A DNA stretch of 64,000 nt, taken from Mesodorylaimus sp. YZB2_4. Lineage: Eukaryota; Nematoda; Enoplea; Dorylaimida; Dorylaimidae. The notes under the pieces are model-generated. The model was not told the DNA's origin. It was given only the letters and a program-made list of their open reading frames with translations, and ran no database searches. The translations under genes and the position numbers were made by a program. The DNA lies in the NCBI GenBank assembly GCA_030248295.1, contig JASANH010000523.1, positions 1,044,182 to 1,108,181 of the forward strand, given 5' to 3'. Shown here one piece after another: positions 25,442 to 38,500 of this stretch; position 1 is the first letter of the stretch, and each line of letters starts with the position of its first letter.

Positions 25442-28400
25442 TCGGCTCGAGCATTGCGAATTAGGGATCGGCTGACGATGAGTCGGTACTTTGTGGTTGA
25501 ATGGCCGTCAGACAAGTCAGTGTGTGGTGTGCACTGCATGATAGAATGACAAGCAAATACCAGTACGAGATATCATCAAGTTGAATGCATCCAACTTCGT
25601 GATTCCTTCGGAAGACCAGCACAAACACAAAACTATTCGCTGTCAATCTGATGGTGATACACATGCTATCAGCGATAGGTAGGACACTTTGTTCAGAAAT
25701 CCGCCCGGCCTTGACTTACTGTGCCCTAAGGAACTGCTCAGGACCTCATTAGGAAAGCTAGAGGTCTCACAGGTCAGTCTTCCCATACATACAGTAGCCA
25801 ATAAGCGCAAGGTTCTGCTCGTACCACCAATAAAGAGACCAGGGGTCCTTCTGTCACTTTTAGCTTAGAGTGCTGACGGATGTGCCGCTTGTAGCCTTCC
25901 CGTATTTTTTAATTTAGCGTGGAATTTTGAGTTATTAGTTATGCATTTCTTGTCTTCAGCATTTGCCACCGCGCATGCAGCAGGTAAGAGCAGTGTATAT
26001 AAGAGCTGTAGCCCCATAAAAATGGAAACAAATTATTATTCGATAATTTTTATTTAATGGTCTTCTGGAATGTTGGTGTGGATAATAAGTCAAGCAGAGT
26101 TTACTCACTTCAGGATACAGCAAGTCGGGATGCACACTCCCGTACATGGAGTACAGTATGTGCATATGCACTGTATGTTCACTTTCGCTTGGAGTTGAAT
26201 CTTGGGATCTAAATGTTTCAAAAATGACTATGATTCGCGCTGTGTGTGAGGCCTGTGCACTCTGTTATTTAGGATAAGCCCCTTACAACATGGCAGCCCG
26301 TTCAAAAGACAATTAGTCCAGAGGTTTACATGCCAGGGGTAATTTAGTGCCCCATACTTCTGCAGTATGGCAAGGAGTGCATCAGAGAGGACAATACGGT
26401 AACCTTGAAACAATCGAATAGCAGCAAGGAGAGTATACAAAAGCGCCTGTGCTAGGAAGCAACCTCTGGGTAGTAGATAGATATCTTAGATGGCTGCCTC
26501 TTATGCTGGATGTGCATACTGTACCAGCGAGTGTTCGATTCACGGCTCGTAAATTATTTCATGTATTATGCGTCTCCTAAACTCGAGTGCACATAAGCTT
26601 TGCTGATGTGGTGAGCCGTAAACATGGGTGTGAGCGAAGCTGATTACGGATTACTCGTATGTTCCCGTAACATAGCACAACGCACTTCATTAAAAAAGCC
26701 GAAAGAAAGACTTGATGGGCAGCATCCGATGGAACACTGTCAATGGTCTCATGGAAGTCTATCCTGACCGATGTTCAAAACTGAGCAAGACAGGACATTG
26801 GCACAGGCTGAGGAAAGTCGCTAAAGGAAAGTCGGCGTTCTTTCAGAAAAAAACACTTGAGGAAACACATGGTGTACCACAGAAATCATAGAATTAAGAA
26901 ATATGAAGGTTATGCAAGCACGCCGGGCTCGCGATCAATTAGCAGGTGAGGACGCCTATTTTAGAACTCGAATTTATAGGGTAGCAGCTTCGAAAAGAAT
27001 CTTTTTTTATGCTGTCGATTGCTGATGTCTCAAAGGCTTTCAAGTGTAGTCTTCAAATTATCCTACTAGTTTGCACACTTCGCCCAGCTTCCATATTACT
27101 GTATGGACGTTAGTGGTAAGTTGTTTATTCGGCACTCCGAAATGATTATTGGTGATTATCCAGTCATAATAGCCACTTCCTCTGCATTTTTTAAATGAAA
27201 TTTCCTTTAGTAGCTATCTTCAATCGCGCGTGAACTTTGCAGTGAATAAGATGTGTCGATTTGCGCTCTGCGCCACTCGGGATGGGCTGCTAAATCTTTT
27301 TGGCGCAGTGAAGTCAGTCATTCAGTCAGATCTCACACAATGCGAGCGAACAATGCTTAACCATGGATAGCTGACTTTGTTGGAACAGAGAGTGACTTCA
27401 GTTTGATCAACTACGTACAATTTAGCCGACATATTATCCTGGCAGAAGAACGTCGGCCTATTCGTGCCGGTTCCTCATCAATCGCTTGGCCTTGTTGCTC
27501 ATGGCAGAACTAACTTACATTTATGAGACTGGAAAACGAACAAGTCGGGCAAGGAAGATGAGAAGGCACGGAATTGCCAATCGACGAATTGTCTTAATTG
27601 CTTTGACATTTCGTCTGAATTTGCTTGAATTTGTGACAGCGACGGATATGATAACCAATCGTATTTTTGAATCTCATACGTGTTACTTGTATATTTCACT
27701 CTTCACCAAACAATGTTACTTGTGCGTACGCAGCTTCTGTGACGTTTTAGCGTTGCGCATCAGTTTTGTAGCCAGCGGTCATGGGCGTCTGTCACAGTTT
27801 GCTTGAAGTAGAGCCTAAAAATAGTTGGACTGATTCCAGCCATCAGAGAACCGGCTGATAATCTTAAGCTCGCTTTGATAATCGTCAGCTTCTGAACTAC
27901 ATGCAGCGATGAAGATGATGCCACAAAAAGATGATAATTTCACAAAACTGATCTGGAATCCGGCACGTGCTATCACAGGTCACTCACGGGAGAGTAAAAG
28001 GTTTATCAGCATTCTTGATATACCAACTAAGCGAAGAGTCCGCGAATAGGTACTTTTGTGTGGCGATTCCGTGAGCTGTCGAGGAAACGAAAAAAAACCC
28101 TTTCAAATTTCTGCACTAGGGGCAGACTTGACAACAAAACTAGTCGAATATAATGGAGTTCAGTTCGCTAATTAAAAACATTAAGACTGTTCTTTTCTTG
28201 TGTGAACTTTGTAATTAGCAAGAGGACAAGGAGGTTTGAAACATTTTGCGTTCTCAGTTATATCACATACACGAAATTGCGCACACCCGCTGCATAGAGT
28301 AAAACTTGCTCGATTTAACTGGGGGACAAGTGTATATTTTTTGTCCGCAAAATTATGAACTTGCTTGACCCCGGCAGACCCAGCGATTTTCGAAGCATAA

Positions 28401-28544
28401 AATGTAATTTCAAATTTTCGTAATTTCAATCTGCGTCTAAACCAACACTCTAGAAAAGGTGGGATTCATAGCGTACGACTCGATAAGGTTTTCTCGTAAG
28501 CGCATAAATTGGGAAGGTTGAGCCATCGGGCTCGTATTCGCCCG
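25442..28544. other. Gene-free stretch between the two lectin genes
   Basis: About 3.1 kb without a supported gene. The AT content is higher than in flanking genes. The 5' flank of the small lectin gene lies at the low-coordinate end. Several TACTGTA/TACAGTA heptamers are present (near 25795, 26154, 26517 and 27100). Confidence 0.5.
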
Positions 28545-31194
28545 TCACTTGGGGTATATGCACTCTGTAATCACCCGTGAGCCTAATGTCATACCTGCAC
28601 AAGTAGAACCCGTGTATCCTGTAGCACATCGGCAAATCTGTGCACCGTTTTGTCCGTTGCTGCATGTTCCTCCGTTCAAACACGAGTTTTGAAAGCAGCC
28701 CTGAAATGAGGATTACTGTGGCTAAGAGTCAGTGCTAGCCCCTTTTGTTTTTGGAACCTTTTTTAAGCCCCTGCTGTATTTCATTAAGACGAAACCTCGT
28801 TGGCGGTCTGCTCAGAAAAACATATCGCTTCCGACCTAGTAATTTGAAATAACAGTTGTCTAGAAAAGTTTCTCTGGCACCCCAGTAGTTTTTGTTCGCA
28901 TTCCAAATGCATATTTTAACCAGGGAAGCACCCGAACTGGGACCCGTCACGCTCAAGCTCGGCCTGAGATCGAAAAGAGCGATCATCCTAAAAAACACTG
29001 GGCATAGAATGCCCGGGATAATGACGAAAACAGCTGCCCCTAAACCAGCTGCCACCAAGCGCCAAGCCGCAAACAAGCCTCCAGACGAAAATATTTGGCT
29101 CCTAATAGCGCTTACCGTAGTCGCCAAAGAATTTGAATTGCTACTGTACTGGCAGTCAACTCCAGTATAGCCTGATGTACACGAACAGGAATACGAGTTG
29201 CCCAAACTGGTGCACACGCCTCCGTTCATGCAAGGATTGGTACTCGAACAAGCGTTGCTCGAGGCGGATTGGACGGAAGCAGACGATGACCCGTAAGTGG
29301 AGCAGATCGTGTTCGAAGTTCCGAAGGGGCACAGACATTGGAAGCTGCCCGGGGTGTTTATACATGTCTTAAAAGTAGACCGTATATGAGACTTCTATGA
29401 AATTGGCCTGAATAAAACAAGGACGTACTGCGCCTTTGGGACAGATTCCATAATCGCATTCGTTCACGTCGTTTTCGCATTGAACGCCAATGAACCTGAA
29501 AAATACTTTTTCTCTATCCTGACCACTGATAAGGGTACAGTAAGCCCAGATTACCCGTCGGCGCATCTACAGATGTACTCGGTGATGGACAGGGTGTAGC
29601 ACTGTCCATTGTGCTTGCACGGATTCGGATTACAGTTGGCGATCTGCTGCGAACACCTGGTGCCCGACCAACCACTTGCACATTTGCAGGTGAATTCATT
29701 GATGCCGTCCACGCATCCGCCTCCTGAAGGTATGAAAAGGGACCCTGGTCGTGGGTCCGCGTGGAACAGATCATAACTCACCGTTAGCGCAAGGACTGCT
29801 CAAACATTCGTTCACGTTGATCTCGCATCGGGAACCAGTGAAGCCAGGTGGACAAGTACAAGAGAACCCTGTTACTGTTCCAGAAGCGGGTACACAAGCG
29901 CCGCCGTTTGCGCACGCACCGACCACACAAGTGCTATTCGCAGACCCGCTTTGGATTGTGATGGGCCTGCTCTGTTCACAGTTGCTTCCCGTAAATCCAG
30001 ATGCACAACTGCACTGATAATTAGTACCGCCGTCGAGGCAGGTACCTCCGTTCAGGCAAGGGCCACCAGCGCACGCCGATGTTATGATATCGCAAGTCGA
30101 TCCACTGAAGCCACCTCTGCATATGCATGAGTAACTATAGCCATCCGCGCCCGTGCTGCAGTAACCGCCGTTATGACACGGACTTGATAGGCAAGGATCT
30201 GCGAACGAAAGAACCAAGTCAAATTGACTGACCTCGCGCTTGAGTCAGAGAGATTGATGTTAGAGAACGTCACGGGAGCTGGAGCGTAAGCACCAAAAGT
30301 CTGCGCTTTTTATCTCATGTCTGATAAGCTTTTGCTCCGTCCTGTTGGGTACATGGTGTGCAGTACTGGGAATTGTTCTCTTTTAAGCCACCATCTAAAT
30401 GTAAAGGCACCAAGCCAAAAGTTATGAACTCACCAACTAGGACAGCTGCACCAGGCGTCATGCAAACATATCCATCAGCAGTAGCTGGAAAACACTGTCT
30501 TGTCTCCCATCGTCCATTGTTGAACGAGTTCAAAATGACACATCTTCGTAGGCTCGGTTCAAGTGGCTGACCGTCATTCCAGTTGGAATAATTGAAATTG
30601 GCTTGGTTCAACCATTTCCAACGAACACTGTCCTCCTGACGCAACCCGAGCCATATCGATTGCGCGCCAACGCTACCCGCTCTGGAAGGAATGACTTACA
30701 GTGCCAACAATGCGACACGCTCTCGGACGAGACCCTTACAAGTTCTGGACAAAGGTATTCTCATTAGCAGATCCAACACTAGTCAGATGCCCGCCACTGT
30801 CGCGACAGTTCACTTCAGCTGTGGGCTGGTCGTGTTGGGATCTAGTGGCCACATAGCAGCTGCTCAAGTAAGGAGTCCAGCCGGACGGACATTGAGTCTG
30901 TCGTTTAATTCGCGACAAAAATTTAGAAAAACCAATGGTCTTTTTAACAGCAGCTGAAAAAATAAATTTAAAAAACTCTGCGACACGCCCACCTAAAAGC
31001 GAAAAATCAGAGAAAAAACCCGAGAAATACTTACGAGCACAGCTGTCGGATGTAATGCGGTTGATGTGGTCTAGTTTGGGTCCTTTGTCACTGTCGTCCT
31101 CGGCGAGTGCGACTTGGAAAACGCTAGTCGTACATAAAATTGAGATGAGTATAGCGATGAAGTTAGGAATGGCATGCTTTATGGAAACGGCCAT
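28545..31194 (-). CDS. Secreted C-type lectin plus multi-EGF protein
   Basis: Eight coding exons on the minus strand join in frame: 31194-31035, 30953-30740, 30681-30434, 30198-29782, 29723-29555, 29495-29429, 29367-29116 and 28700-28545, giving about 560 aa. A signal peptide opens the protein (MAVSIKHAIPNFIAILISIL...). A C-type lectin domain follows: CPSGWTPYLSSCYVATRS, IWLGLRQEDSVRWKWLN, YSNWNDGQPLEP, RRCVILNSFNNGRWETRQC. About eight EGF-like modules come next, for example PCHNGGYC, PCLNGGTC, CANGGAC, the calcium-binding type NVNECLSSPC and DVNECDYGIC with CINTPGSFQCLC, PCMNGGVC and SCLNGGTC. There is no transmembrane segment, so it is probably an extracellular or cuticular/basement-matrix adhesion protein. 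The last residues (ITECIYPK) depend on reading past a GT in exon 8, so the exact C-terminus is less certain. Confidence 0.88.
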
Positions 31195-33199
31195 CTTTTT
31201 CTCGCTCCACGTAGGCCTTCTTTTTGCGACTCTTCGAAAACGAGTTTCTTCTCTCCTACTGTAAACGCTTTACGCGAACATGAAATCCAGAGTTTGGTTT
31301 TTAGTTTAATCGTGCTCATTTTTTCAGGTATCAATCATATTTTATGTTTCACCCGCCTTCATGCTCATTCGCCATTATACATCAAGCGAGATAATAAAAC
31401 AGCAATTAGGGGCACGCTTGTATGTGACCCTATGCGTCGTATCACGCAATGTGCTAGCGGGTATCTCAATAAACGGAAGTGGTTTTCTGGTAGCTGCGTT
31501 CGGGATGAATTTCTTAAGAAAGCTGGTTGTTACGTTCCTAGATGTTTAGTGGCACTTGTCTGGACCTTATAGGTTGGACAGGTTGAGGTTTGACAGAACG
31601 TGCGGCAGGCAGGGCAGGGTGTTAAATCCATTTAAGGCAGCAAGATACGATGCCAGACATCACTGTGTGGAGATAAGATCATTTTATTCACTATCTACAG
31701 GTGTGCAGTAAAGGCGTATCTACCACTCACAGCAACCCATAAGTTAGCGACAGAGAATCGAAGTCAGTTAACATGCTGCAGCATGATGTCATCGCTCTCC
31801 TAAAGGGAAGAGGACCGCTAGATATAAGGTGCTGCTGCTTCCGCCGCCTCCAGTATTAGCGTAAGTGGTCACGACCCCTGGACACAACCATTCGTAACTT
31901 CCAAATGCGTTGAGACATGTCTCCGAGAAAACAAGTATTGTAGGGCGAACAATGAGAATGACAATCCTTACAGCTCCTATTATTGTACACTCGCGCTCTG
32001 GTAACAAAGTAGCGAATTCACGAAGCCCATGAGCAATGGCATCACGGATAACGGATATTCGGTTGGGCGCTGTGAAACAGACGTGTAGCCGTTCTGTACT
32101 CATCAAGAAAGTGTGTGTTATACGGCATGGTCGCGAATTTTTCGCGCGCTGCCTTCTGTTGTACTCTTGACAACGACTAGCGCGAACCCTGCTTTTCTGA
32201 GATAAGAGTTCTTTCTCAACTGAGGGTCAATGTGGAAGCGGAGCACTCTTTCAGACTCGATCCCAAGGAAACGAACTGGCAATAACAAATGTGTACGAGC
32301 TAGCTTTTAGCTGCCCCGCTACATAACTAGTACCCGGAATGAATTTCTGCGAAACCATATTGTTCACCGTAACCTTCTTCTCACGATCTGAGTGGAAATC
32401 TTCAATAATTGCGTGTCCTCCAAACCGTTTTGTCAAATGCAGAACAGCAGGTGTCAAGTGAATAGGTGTGGCCGTGAAGTGACCTACTACAGGTTCCTCT
32501 GACGCCTCCACTTAAAACGCCTCCAGCGAGAGCGCCCTGAGTTAAGCCTGTGCCCAGGATGACACTGGGCGAGAAGAGAGGCCCCGGCCCCTCCCGCACG
32601 GTTTTATTAGTGATGTTCGACTGTTCACTAAAAGAAAATTGAATTTTGGTCAAGTTGGCGGAGTCCGACAAAATGTTCTTTACTTTACGGGTTCGGTTTC
32701 TACTACGCCAGGCCCTAGCTTTCCAAGCTATGTTTTACTTTCGCTTTTTGCCACTTCGAAAGCCGGACAGGTCGTGAGTGTGAGTGTTCTTTAGTGTTGT
32801 TAGCTTCTTCCCCGCCCTCTGCTGGTCGCATTTAACGTTGACTAGTGTGGTTATGCCTGTGTATAATTACTTAATAAAAACCCTGATTGGAAGTGGTCGT
32901 GTCTGTTGGTGAGAATAAGCTGGATGACAGAGCCCAACGTAGAACGAGATGCAGCGCTTTCATAAGCCATACGTAGGGAGTCGGACAAAGAGCTATACCA
33001 CCATCCACTATATGGCCGTAAATTAGGTGGCTCATCCCACTGTCCCTTCCCATCGGCTGTGTACACAATGTACATAGTCTTGTTACTTGCAGTCATGCTG
33101 TACTTTGGCCATTTAGTGTAGTCTGCGGAAGCAGCACTGAAAAACCGCGAGAAGAGTTGCAATGGTGCCTTTACTAGCTTGCGTGCAGTGCACTGCAGA

Positions 33200-33262
33200 T
33201 TACACATCTGCCTCTCACGCTAGGTTAACACCTAGCGGCGAGAGTTCGACTCGCGTCATAGC
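33200..33262 (+). repeat. tRNA-like fragment, degenerate SINE candidate
   Basis: It contains TCTGCCTCTCACGCT, shared exactly with the copy at 36.7 kb, and a B-box-like GAGTTCGACTCGC 20-odd bases further on. The A-box region is not clear. It is likely a degraded member of the same tRNA-derived repeat. Confidence 0.45.
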
Positions 33263-33888
33263 AAAATAATTAGTGTATGATGAGTCCCTCGACCCTCGAG
33301 TAGCATACACGCGCTTCTTGCTGTGGTAAAACAGTAACAGTAACTCTCATACTGTATAATAGAGGCAGCGGGATTATGCCTAATGCCGAAAGTGTAGACA
33401 GAGCGTGGCACCCGGCTGGAGAGCCATGTTTCTTGATTTCTGTTGGGCGGAAGTGTTGAGGGCGGCGTAGCGTACCTGAGAATTTCAAAACCAGCAGTCA
33501 ATGAATACTGCAACTTACCTGTAGACTCGCGCAACTCTCGCCCGCGGCTGTGTGGTCAAATTACGAGAGCATTAAAGAATGGAACAATGACCAGTAGACG
33601 CAGTTCGAAGTGAAGAATACCCGCTCCCAAGCGGTTTGCAGACACCTCATAGTCGAATCCGGTTCCGCTCACAGGGAACGGGCATCGTTTTCTGAAATGA
33701 GCTGGCCCTTAATGTTACCTTGGATTCCTTATCTCGATTTCGTTTGGCTCTATCTAAGGTCACGTTTCAGTGATTTTTTAGACGTCCTTCTTTCTTGAAT
33801 ATAAGCATCCTTTTTCGTTTTTTCATCTATTGTATTTATCGCCTTGTTTTGCAGCCCCTAAGTGCGCTTATGAGTTTGGCTACAAATA

Positions 33889-33922
33889 AAACATGACATG
33901 ACATGACATGACATGACATGAC
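33889..33922. repeat. ACATG pentanucleotide microsatellite
   Basis: Six to seven tandem units of ACATG. The sequence is direct and nearly perfect. Confidence 0.9.
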
Positions 33923-34503
33923 GAGTAGTTCAGGCTTAAATTTGCGCGACAAAATCATTTTCCACTGCTGAGAGAACTGAGGTCAGATGTCCGCGGCCAT
34001 CTCCGGCAAACCGATTCAGTGTCTGGCTGACCGATGATAATTTTCTTCACCAGATAACACCTGTTCAGCCCGAATTGCAAGTTCGGTCTCGCTCTCGCTT
34101 ATAACGTTAGGTGTCGTTGGACTTGGAGGAGCCGCCTGGACACAAATACAGTGGCACCAAAGGGCCCTCTAGGGAAGTAGTGGAAAGAAACAGACTTTGG
34201 CATATGTGGCCCCCCTAGTTGATTGACGCGTAATTCCTACCAAACGTGGATCGCTGTTCAATATACAAGTTCCGCCAGTTCTACACGCCCTGCGCACTGA
34301 GCATGAGGCGCCTAACCCACCAAGACTTTACTGTGCACTGCCGTACTTTCGCGAGGCAGTGTAAAGCCAAGGGGTATAAGAGAGCAGATCTAGGCGCATT
34401 GGTTCATTATTCTCATTCGCAGTCGTGCTGTCAGATCGAGTGGACGAGCTGCGAGCGATCGAACGAAGCGTGTGGATCTGTGCGACCTCAACGAGATCCG
34501 AAC

Positions 34504-34863
34504 ATGGCTCGACCTGCGAAAGTGCCTCCTGCGAAAGTGCCCCCAGGTCCACCAGCCGCCACTGCCGCCGTTGCAGCTTCGGCGGGCGTGTCTCCGTTGG
34601 TAATCGTCGGCGTGGTGGTGTTGCTGGCGGTCGTTGGCGTCATCGTCATGAAGCTGGCTGGCGGAGGCGAAGGTGAAGGCGGCAGCGCCAAAAAGAAAAA
34701 GAAGTCGAAGCGAGGCAAATCCAAGAAGAGCAAGAAGAGTGCCGCCAGCGAGACTGAAGCGACCGAGGGCGGAGGCAAAAAGAAGGGCAAGAGCAAGAAG
34801 AGCAAGAAGTCCAAGAAGTCCAAGAAGAGCAAAAAGTCCGCCAAGAAGGTGAAGGCAGCCTGA
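34504..34863 (+). CDS. Single-pass membrane protein with Lys/Ser-repeat tail
   Basis: The frame gives 119 aa from ATG (MARPAKVPPAKVPPGPP) to TGA. I do not know the family. An Ala/Pro-rich N-terminus of about 35 residues precedes one hydrophobic helix (LVIVGVVVLLAVVGVIVMKL). A glycine/glutamate linker (GGGEGEGG) and then a very basic tail follow, made of KKKKKSKRGKSKKSKK and repeated KSKK units, split by one acidic patch (ASETEATEGGG). The positive-inside rule predicts a cytosolic tail and an outside N-terminus. No signal peptide is seen, so it would insert as a type III or signal-anchor protein. The tail could bind acidic lipids or RNA, but this is inference. The longer in-frame extension upstream to 34246 lacks a good ATG context and looks non-coding. 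Confidence 0.65.
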   Translation: MARPAKVPPAKVPPGPPAATAAVAASAGVSPLVIVGVVVLLAVVGVIVMKLAGGGEGEGGSAKKKKKSKRGKSKKSKKSAASETEATEGGGKKKGKSKKSKKSKKSKKSKKSAKKVKAA

Positions 34864-35548
34864 TCCTCGATCGCAAGGTGAACCTGGTCTCGTGTATGTT
34901 CTGTATCGCTTCCTTGTCATGCTGCCCGTCTGATCGTGTCTTGTGTCGTGGAGGGTGAAGAAACTGCACTGCCTGTCTTTCACTGACTTGTGAGAAGACA
35001 AAAACACTAGCGAATTGCACAGGGCATGCTGAGCAGTCCTTCCGTTTCAAGCCCTCAAGTAAAGCCCTTTCTGCTCACAGGTGACCAGCGGGCAAACCTT
35101 ATACATAACGTTAGGGTGCCCGCGTGGTGACTGGCCACCCTTTCTTCTCGGAACACCTGATGAGGGTATACATGGGCTCGTGCATAGCGCTGGACTGGTT
35201 TTCTCGGATAAGGGAAGATGGACGTTGAGACAGCCGATATCGCACACTTTACGATTCGGTTTCCGAAGTCTCTCGCTGCGAGGTCTGACAGCCGATGGCT
35301 ATAACGGCACCTCTCCGTCAAAGATGTTTCCGCAAAACCGTGATGGTTTTGCGATGTCCATCGTCAGTGATAATCAAACTCCTCTACTAATTCTTACCCG
35401 CACCTAAATCTGGCTCCCCAACAGCCAAACGAGACGTAGGAACCAGAACTCGTAGGAAACAAATAAGGTCAACGTCATTTTTCCAAATATTTCAAAACTG
35501 GAACAACAAAATCCACAGACTGCAACTATCAATTTTGTTCTTTTATCG
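34864..35548. other. Convergent intergenic gap
   Basis: This holds the 3' flanks of the Lys-rich membrane-protein gene (+) and the RRP5 gene (-). No gene is seen. Confidence 0.55.
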
Positions 35549-38500
35549 TTAGTCAGCCCCCTCTACTCCTTCCGTGGCACCCACATCTTCCATATCGCCA
35601 GTAATCACAGACGTCGACGGTAGACTGGCCAACGATCCTTGAACATACTCTGCCGCCCGCTTCTTAACTTGAGCCAACGTTTCAGGTGAGCCTAAACGCT
35701 CCTCTAAGTCCAGCCATTTTTTGTAGAACAGCCTCATGTTATGAACGTTAAGCTTCATTGACGTCACCCGCTCGAAAATAGGCCTAGAATAAGGAGTGAA
35801 GTCAGAAATATCACTGAAGAACAATAGCACTTAGAGCCACAGGATTCACAGTCCAACAGGCCTGCAATTACAGACATTTCTGGCCCAGTTGACCAGCACA
35901 TAATTATCCTATTTCGTCTCTAAATAAGGGAATTCTACCAATTAAACCGCCAGGACATACTCCTGCATGGCCAGCTCAATTTGTAAAACAAGAAGATATC
36001 AGGATGTCGACGGACAGAACTTACCTCGCCTCGTCGATACTTTGAAATTTGGATGTCATGTCAATATACACCGACCAGACGTCCGTCCTTTTAGGGCAGT
36101 CGCGAAGAATGTTCTCGAATAAGGTGCGACCGCGCTCTGGGTCTCCAAGCGCTTTGGTCTTTTCAGTCTCTTTCGAATAACGATATTCCATTTGAGCAAA
36201 GCGCGAAATAAGATCAACGTGCTTGGCTTGTGGCAACGACTTCATGGCCCGTCGCATCAGTTCTCTCGCTTTGTCCACTCTGCAGGTCGACATGTAATAA
36301 TCGCCCATTGACACCCACACGTCGAAGTCGGCTTTGAATTTTGACAACATTTCCTCGTACAACTTGTCGCAGTCCTACAAGTACGGGTACAGTCCAAGCA
36401 ATGCTGAGGACGAAGCGCCCAATCAAACATACCTCAATCTTGTTCGACCGTCGCAAGATTTTTGCCGCCAGGTGATAAATTTTTAATGGGTCATTGACAG
36501 CGAGGGCTTCCTGCAGTACCTGACCGAAAGATTCCCTCGTTCCGTGGGCATTCTCCAGATTCAATAATGCCGTCCAAACATTAAAGCGCTCGTTTTCTTC
36601 CCTAAAAATGTCCATATCGTCGTCTAAGATGAAAAAGGTTGAGCATACACAGGTACTGAATGCCCGGATCTGTGGCCAAGTGGTCTGCCTCTCACGCTGG
36701 GCGCGCATTTACAGGGAAAGGTTCGACTCCCACCTGGGCAAAAACATGATTGTCAAATATGTGCTCCTTAGCCCTCGAGTGCGCTGTATAGTGCTTGGCT
36801 ATGGATATACGGAAACAGACATCACACATACGACATACAGTAGATTACGAGAAGACCAACTCACCTGACAGAAATGGTTTTTAGCGCTCTCTCAGCCACC
36901 ACTCTCGCCTTCGAGACGTCTCCTTTTTGCAAGAAAAAGGCCATATATCTTATCCAAATCAGCGATGAATCCGGCGAACCCATGACAAGCCGATCGAAAT
37001 CGTCTTTTGTCTCCAGCTGGCGATCCGGATTCAGTAAAGTCATTTCTCTCTGCAAAGCCGAGCCTCAGTTGAACCCTGGTAATCCTGACCTATCGAAATA
37101 AACATCACCTATCGAAATAAACGTACCTGAAGCAGTTCATCCTCCTCCAGTTTCTCGCGTTCAAAGTTCGATTTCGGTTTTTTCTCTTTCTTTGCGGAAG
37201 GTTTCTCTTTGCTCGTTTCTTCATCAACTTCTTCGTCCAAACATAAATTCATCAGTTTGTCCATCGAGAAACGACCTGAATCCCAAGAAAATCCAGCCGC
37301 CTCTTTCATCTTTCGAGCAGCGTCCGAGGTCGCGTTCTTGATCGCAATCGGCTTGACATCGTCGTCTTCATAAAGTGATGGCTTCTTTGACACAATTTCT
37401 TCAAACGTAGGTTCTTCCTTGATCTTTTTAAAATTGGGTGACGGAACACCGCCCTGAACTGACAATCGCCATTTCCCATTCGACTGTTTTCCAATCGGAC
37501 GCACTTCCAACACGTCGCCCGATTTGATCCTTGCTGATTGTTTCGATTCCTCCTTTAGCAAATATCCAAACGAGCCATCCACCAGCCTACACTTGATTCC
37601 TGGCTCGTCTGTCTCGTCGCTCTTTACCACCAAGGCATTCGTCTTCACACCCAATCCGACGGAGGTCGATTTGGATGGCAAGCACGTCAGCTGAAGATGT
37701 TTTTCATTCGCTTGCAAGCCAGTCACGCGAGCAATGACCACTTGTCCGGGCGAGAAATGTTCTCGCGGTTGCTTCAAGACATCCACGTCAGTTGACAACT
37801 GAAGAACGGGTATGTCACCATTCCAATAGGGATTTACGGCCACTCTACACCCTTGTAGAACGCCGTCCTTGACTGTGAGTTCTTCGATCGCGACCGCCAC
37901 TTTTTCTCCTTTTTTGAACTCGTCTTTGTAACCGATGACCCGTTTTTTGGCACTCTTTGCCATAATCTTCGATTTTTTCATCGAGCACTCAGCAAAATGA
38001 AACGTTTTCTTGCCATCCAATTCATCAGCGCCCAAGATTACATTTTCGGATGCCTTCTTTCGAGTCCTCGTTCGATGTCGTTTCGTTCGAATATTGATAA
38101 CTTTGACCATCACCGCCTGCCCGACGCAGTAGTTTGATACTGGCACCAAGCCATCCGCCAGCGTATCACTGATTTCCGTCACGAAAACACGGCCTTGGTG
38201 ACGACTTTCGATTAGTACATCCAACTGCAGCTTTTGAATTTTCGTGATGACGGCCGTGTAGATCTTTCCCAGAGCGAGCGAGCCTACTTTCTTCACCTTC
38301 ATACTCGATTCCTTCTTGACATTGCTGATAGGGATCAAGGACGCGTTCTCTTTCTCATTCGCTTCTGCCGTCGCAGCCACGGCGGGAGAAAGTAGCATCC
38401 TCTGTTTGGTCGAGTCGACATCACGGATTCTTACTCTAATAACTTGACCAAGGAAGAAGACTTCGGACAACTTTTGATTGATCGCAAAACCGAACTTCTC

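Larger units (their letters stand above)
31195..34503. other. Mostly gene-free stretch with fragmentary coding-like frames
   Basis: Several minus-strand frames look partly coding but do not assemble. One near 33130-32853 (TKWPKYSMTASNKTMYIVYT) faintly resembles the C-terminal end of type-B carboxylesterases. Another near 32106-31789 (PNRISVIRDAIAHGL) is not recognised. Consistent donors and acceptors are missing between them. They may be relics of a decayed gene, or chance. A pentanucleotide microsatellite and a tRNA-like fragment also lie here. Confidence 0.4.

Noticed and set aside
34390..35007. 205-aa minus-strand Leu/Phe-rich frame
   Set aside because: It is the complement of the Lys-repeat tail. 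AAG runs read as CTT/TTC give artificial Leu/Phe strings.
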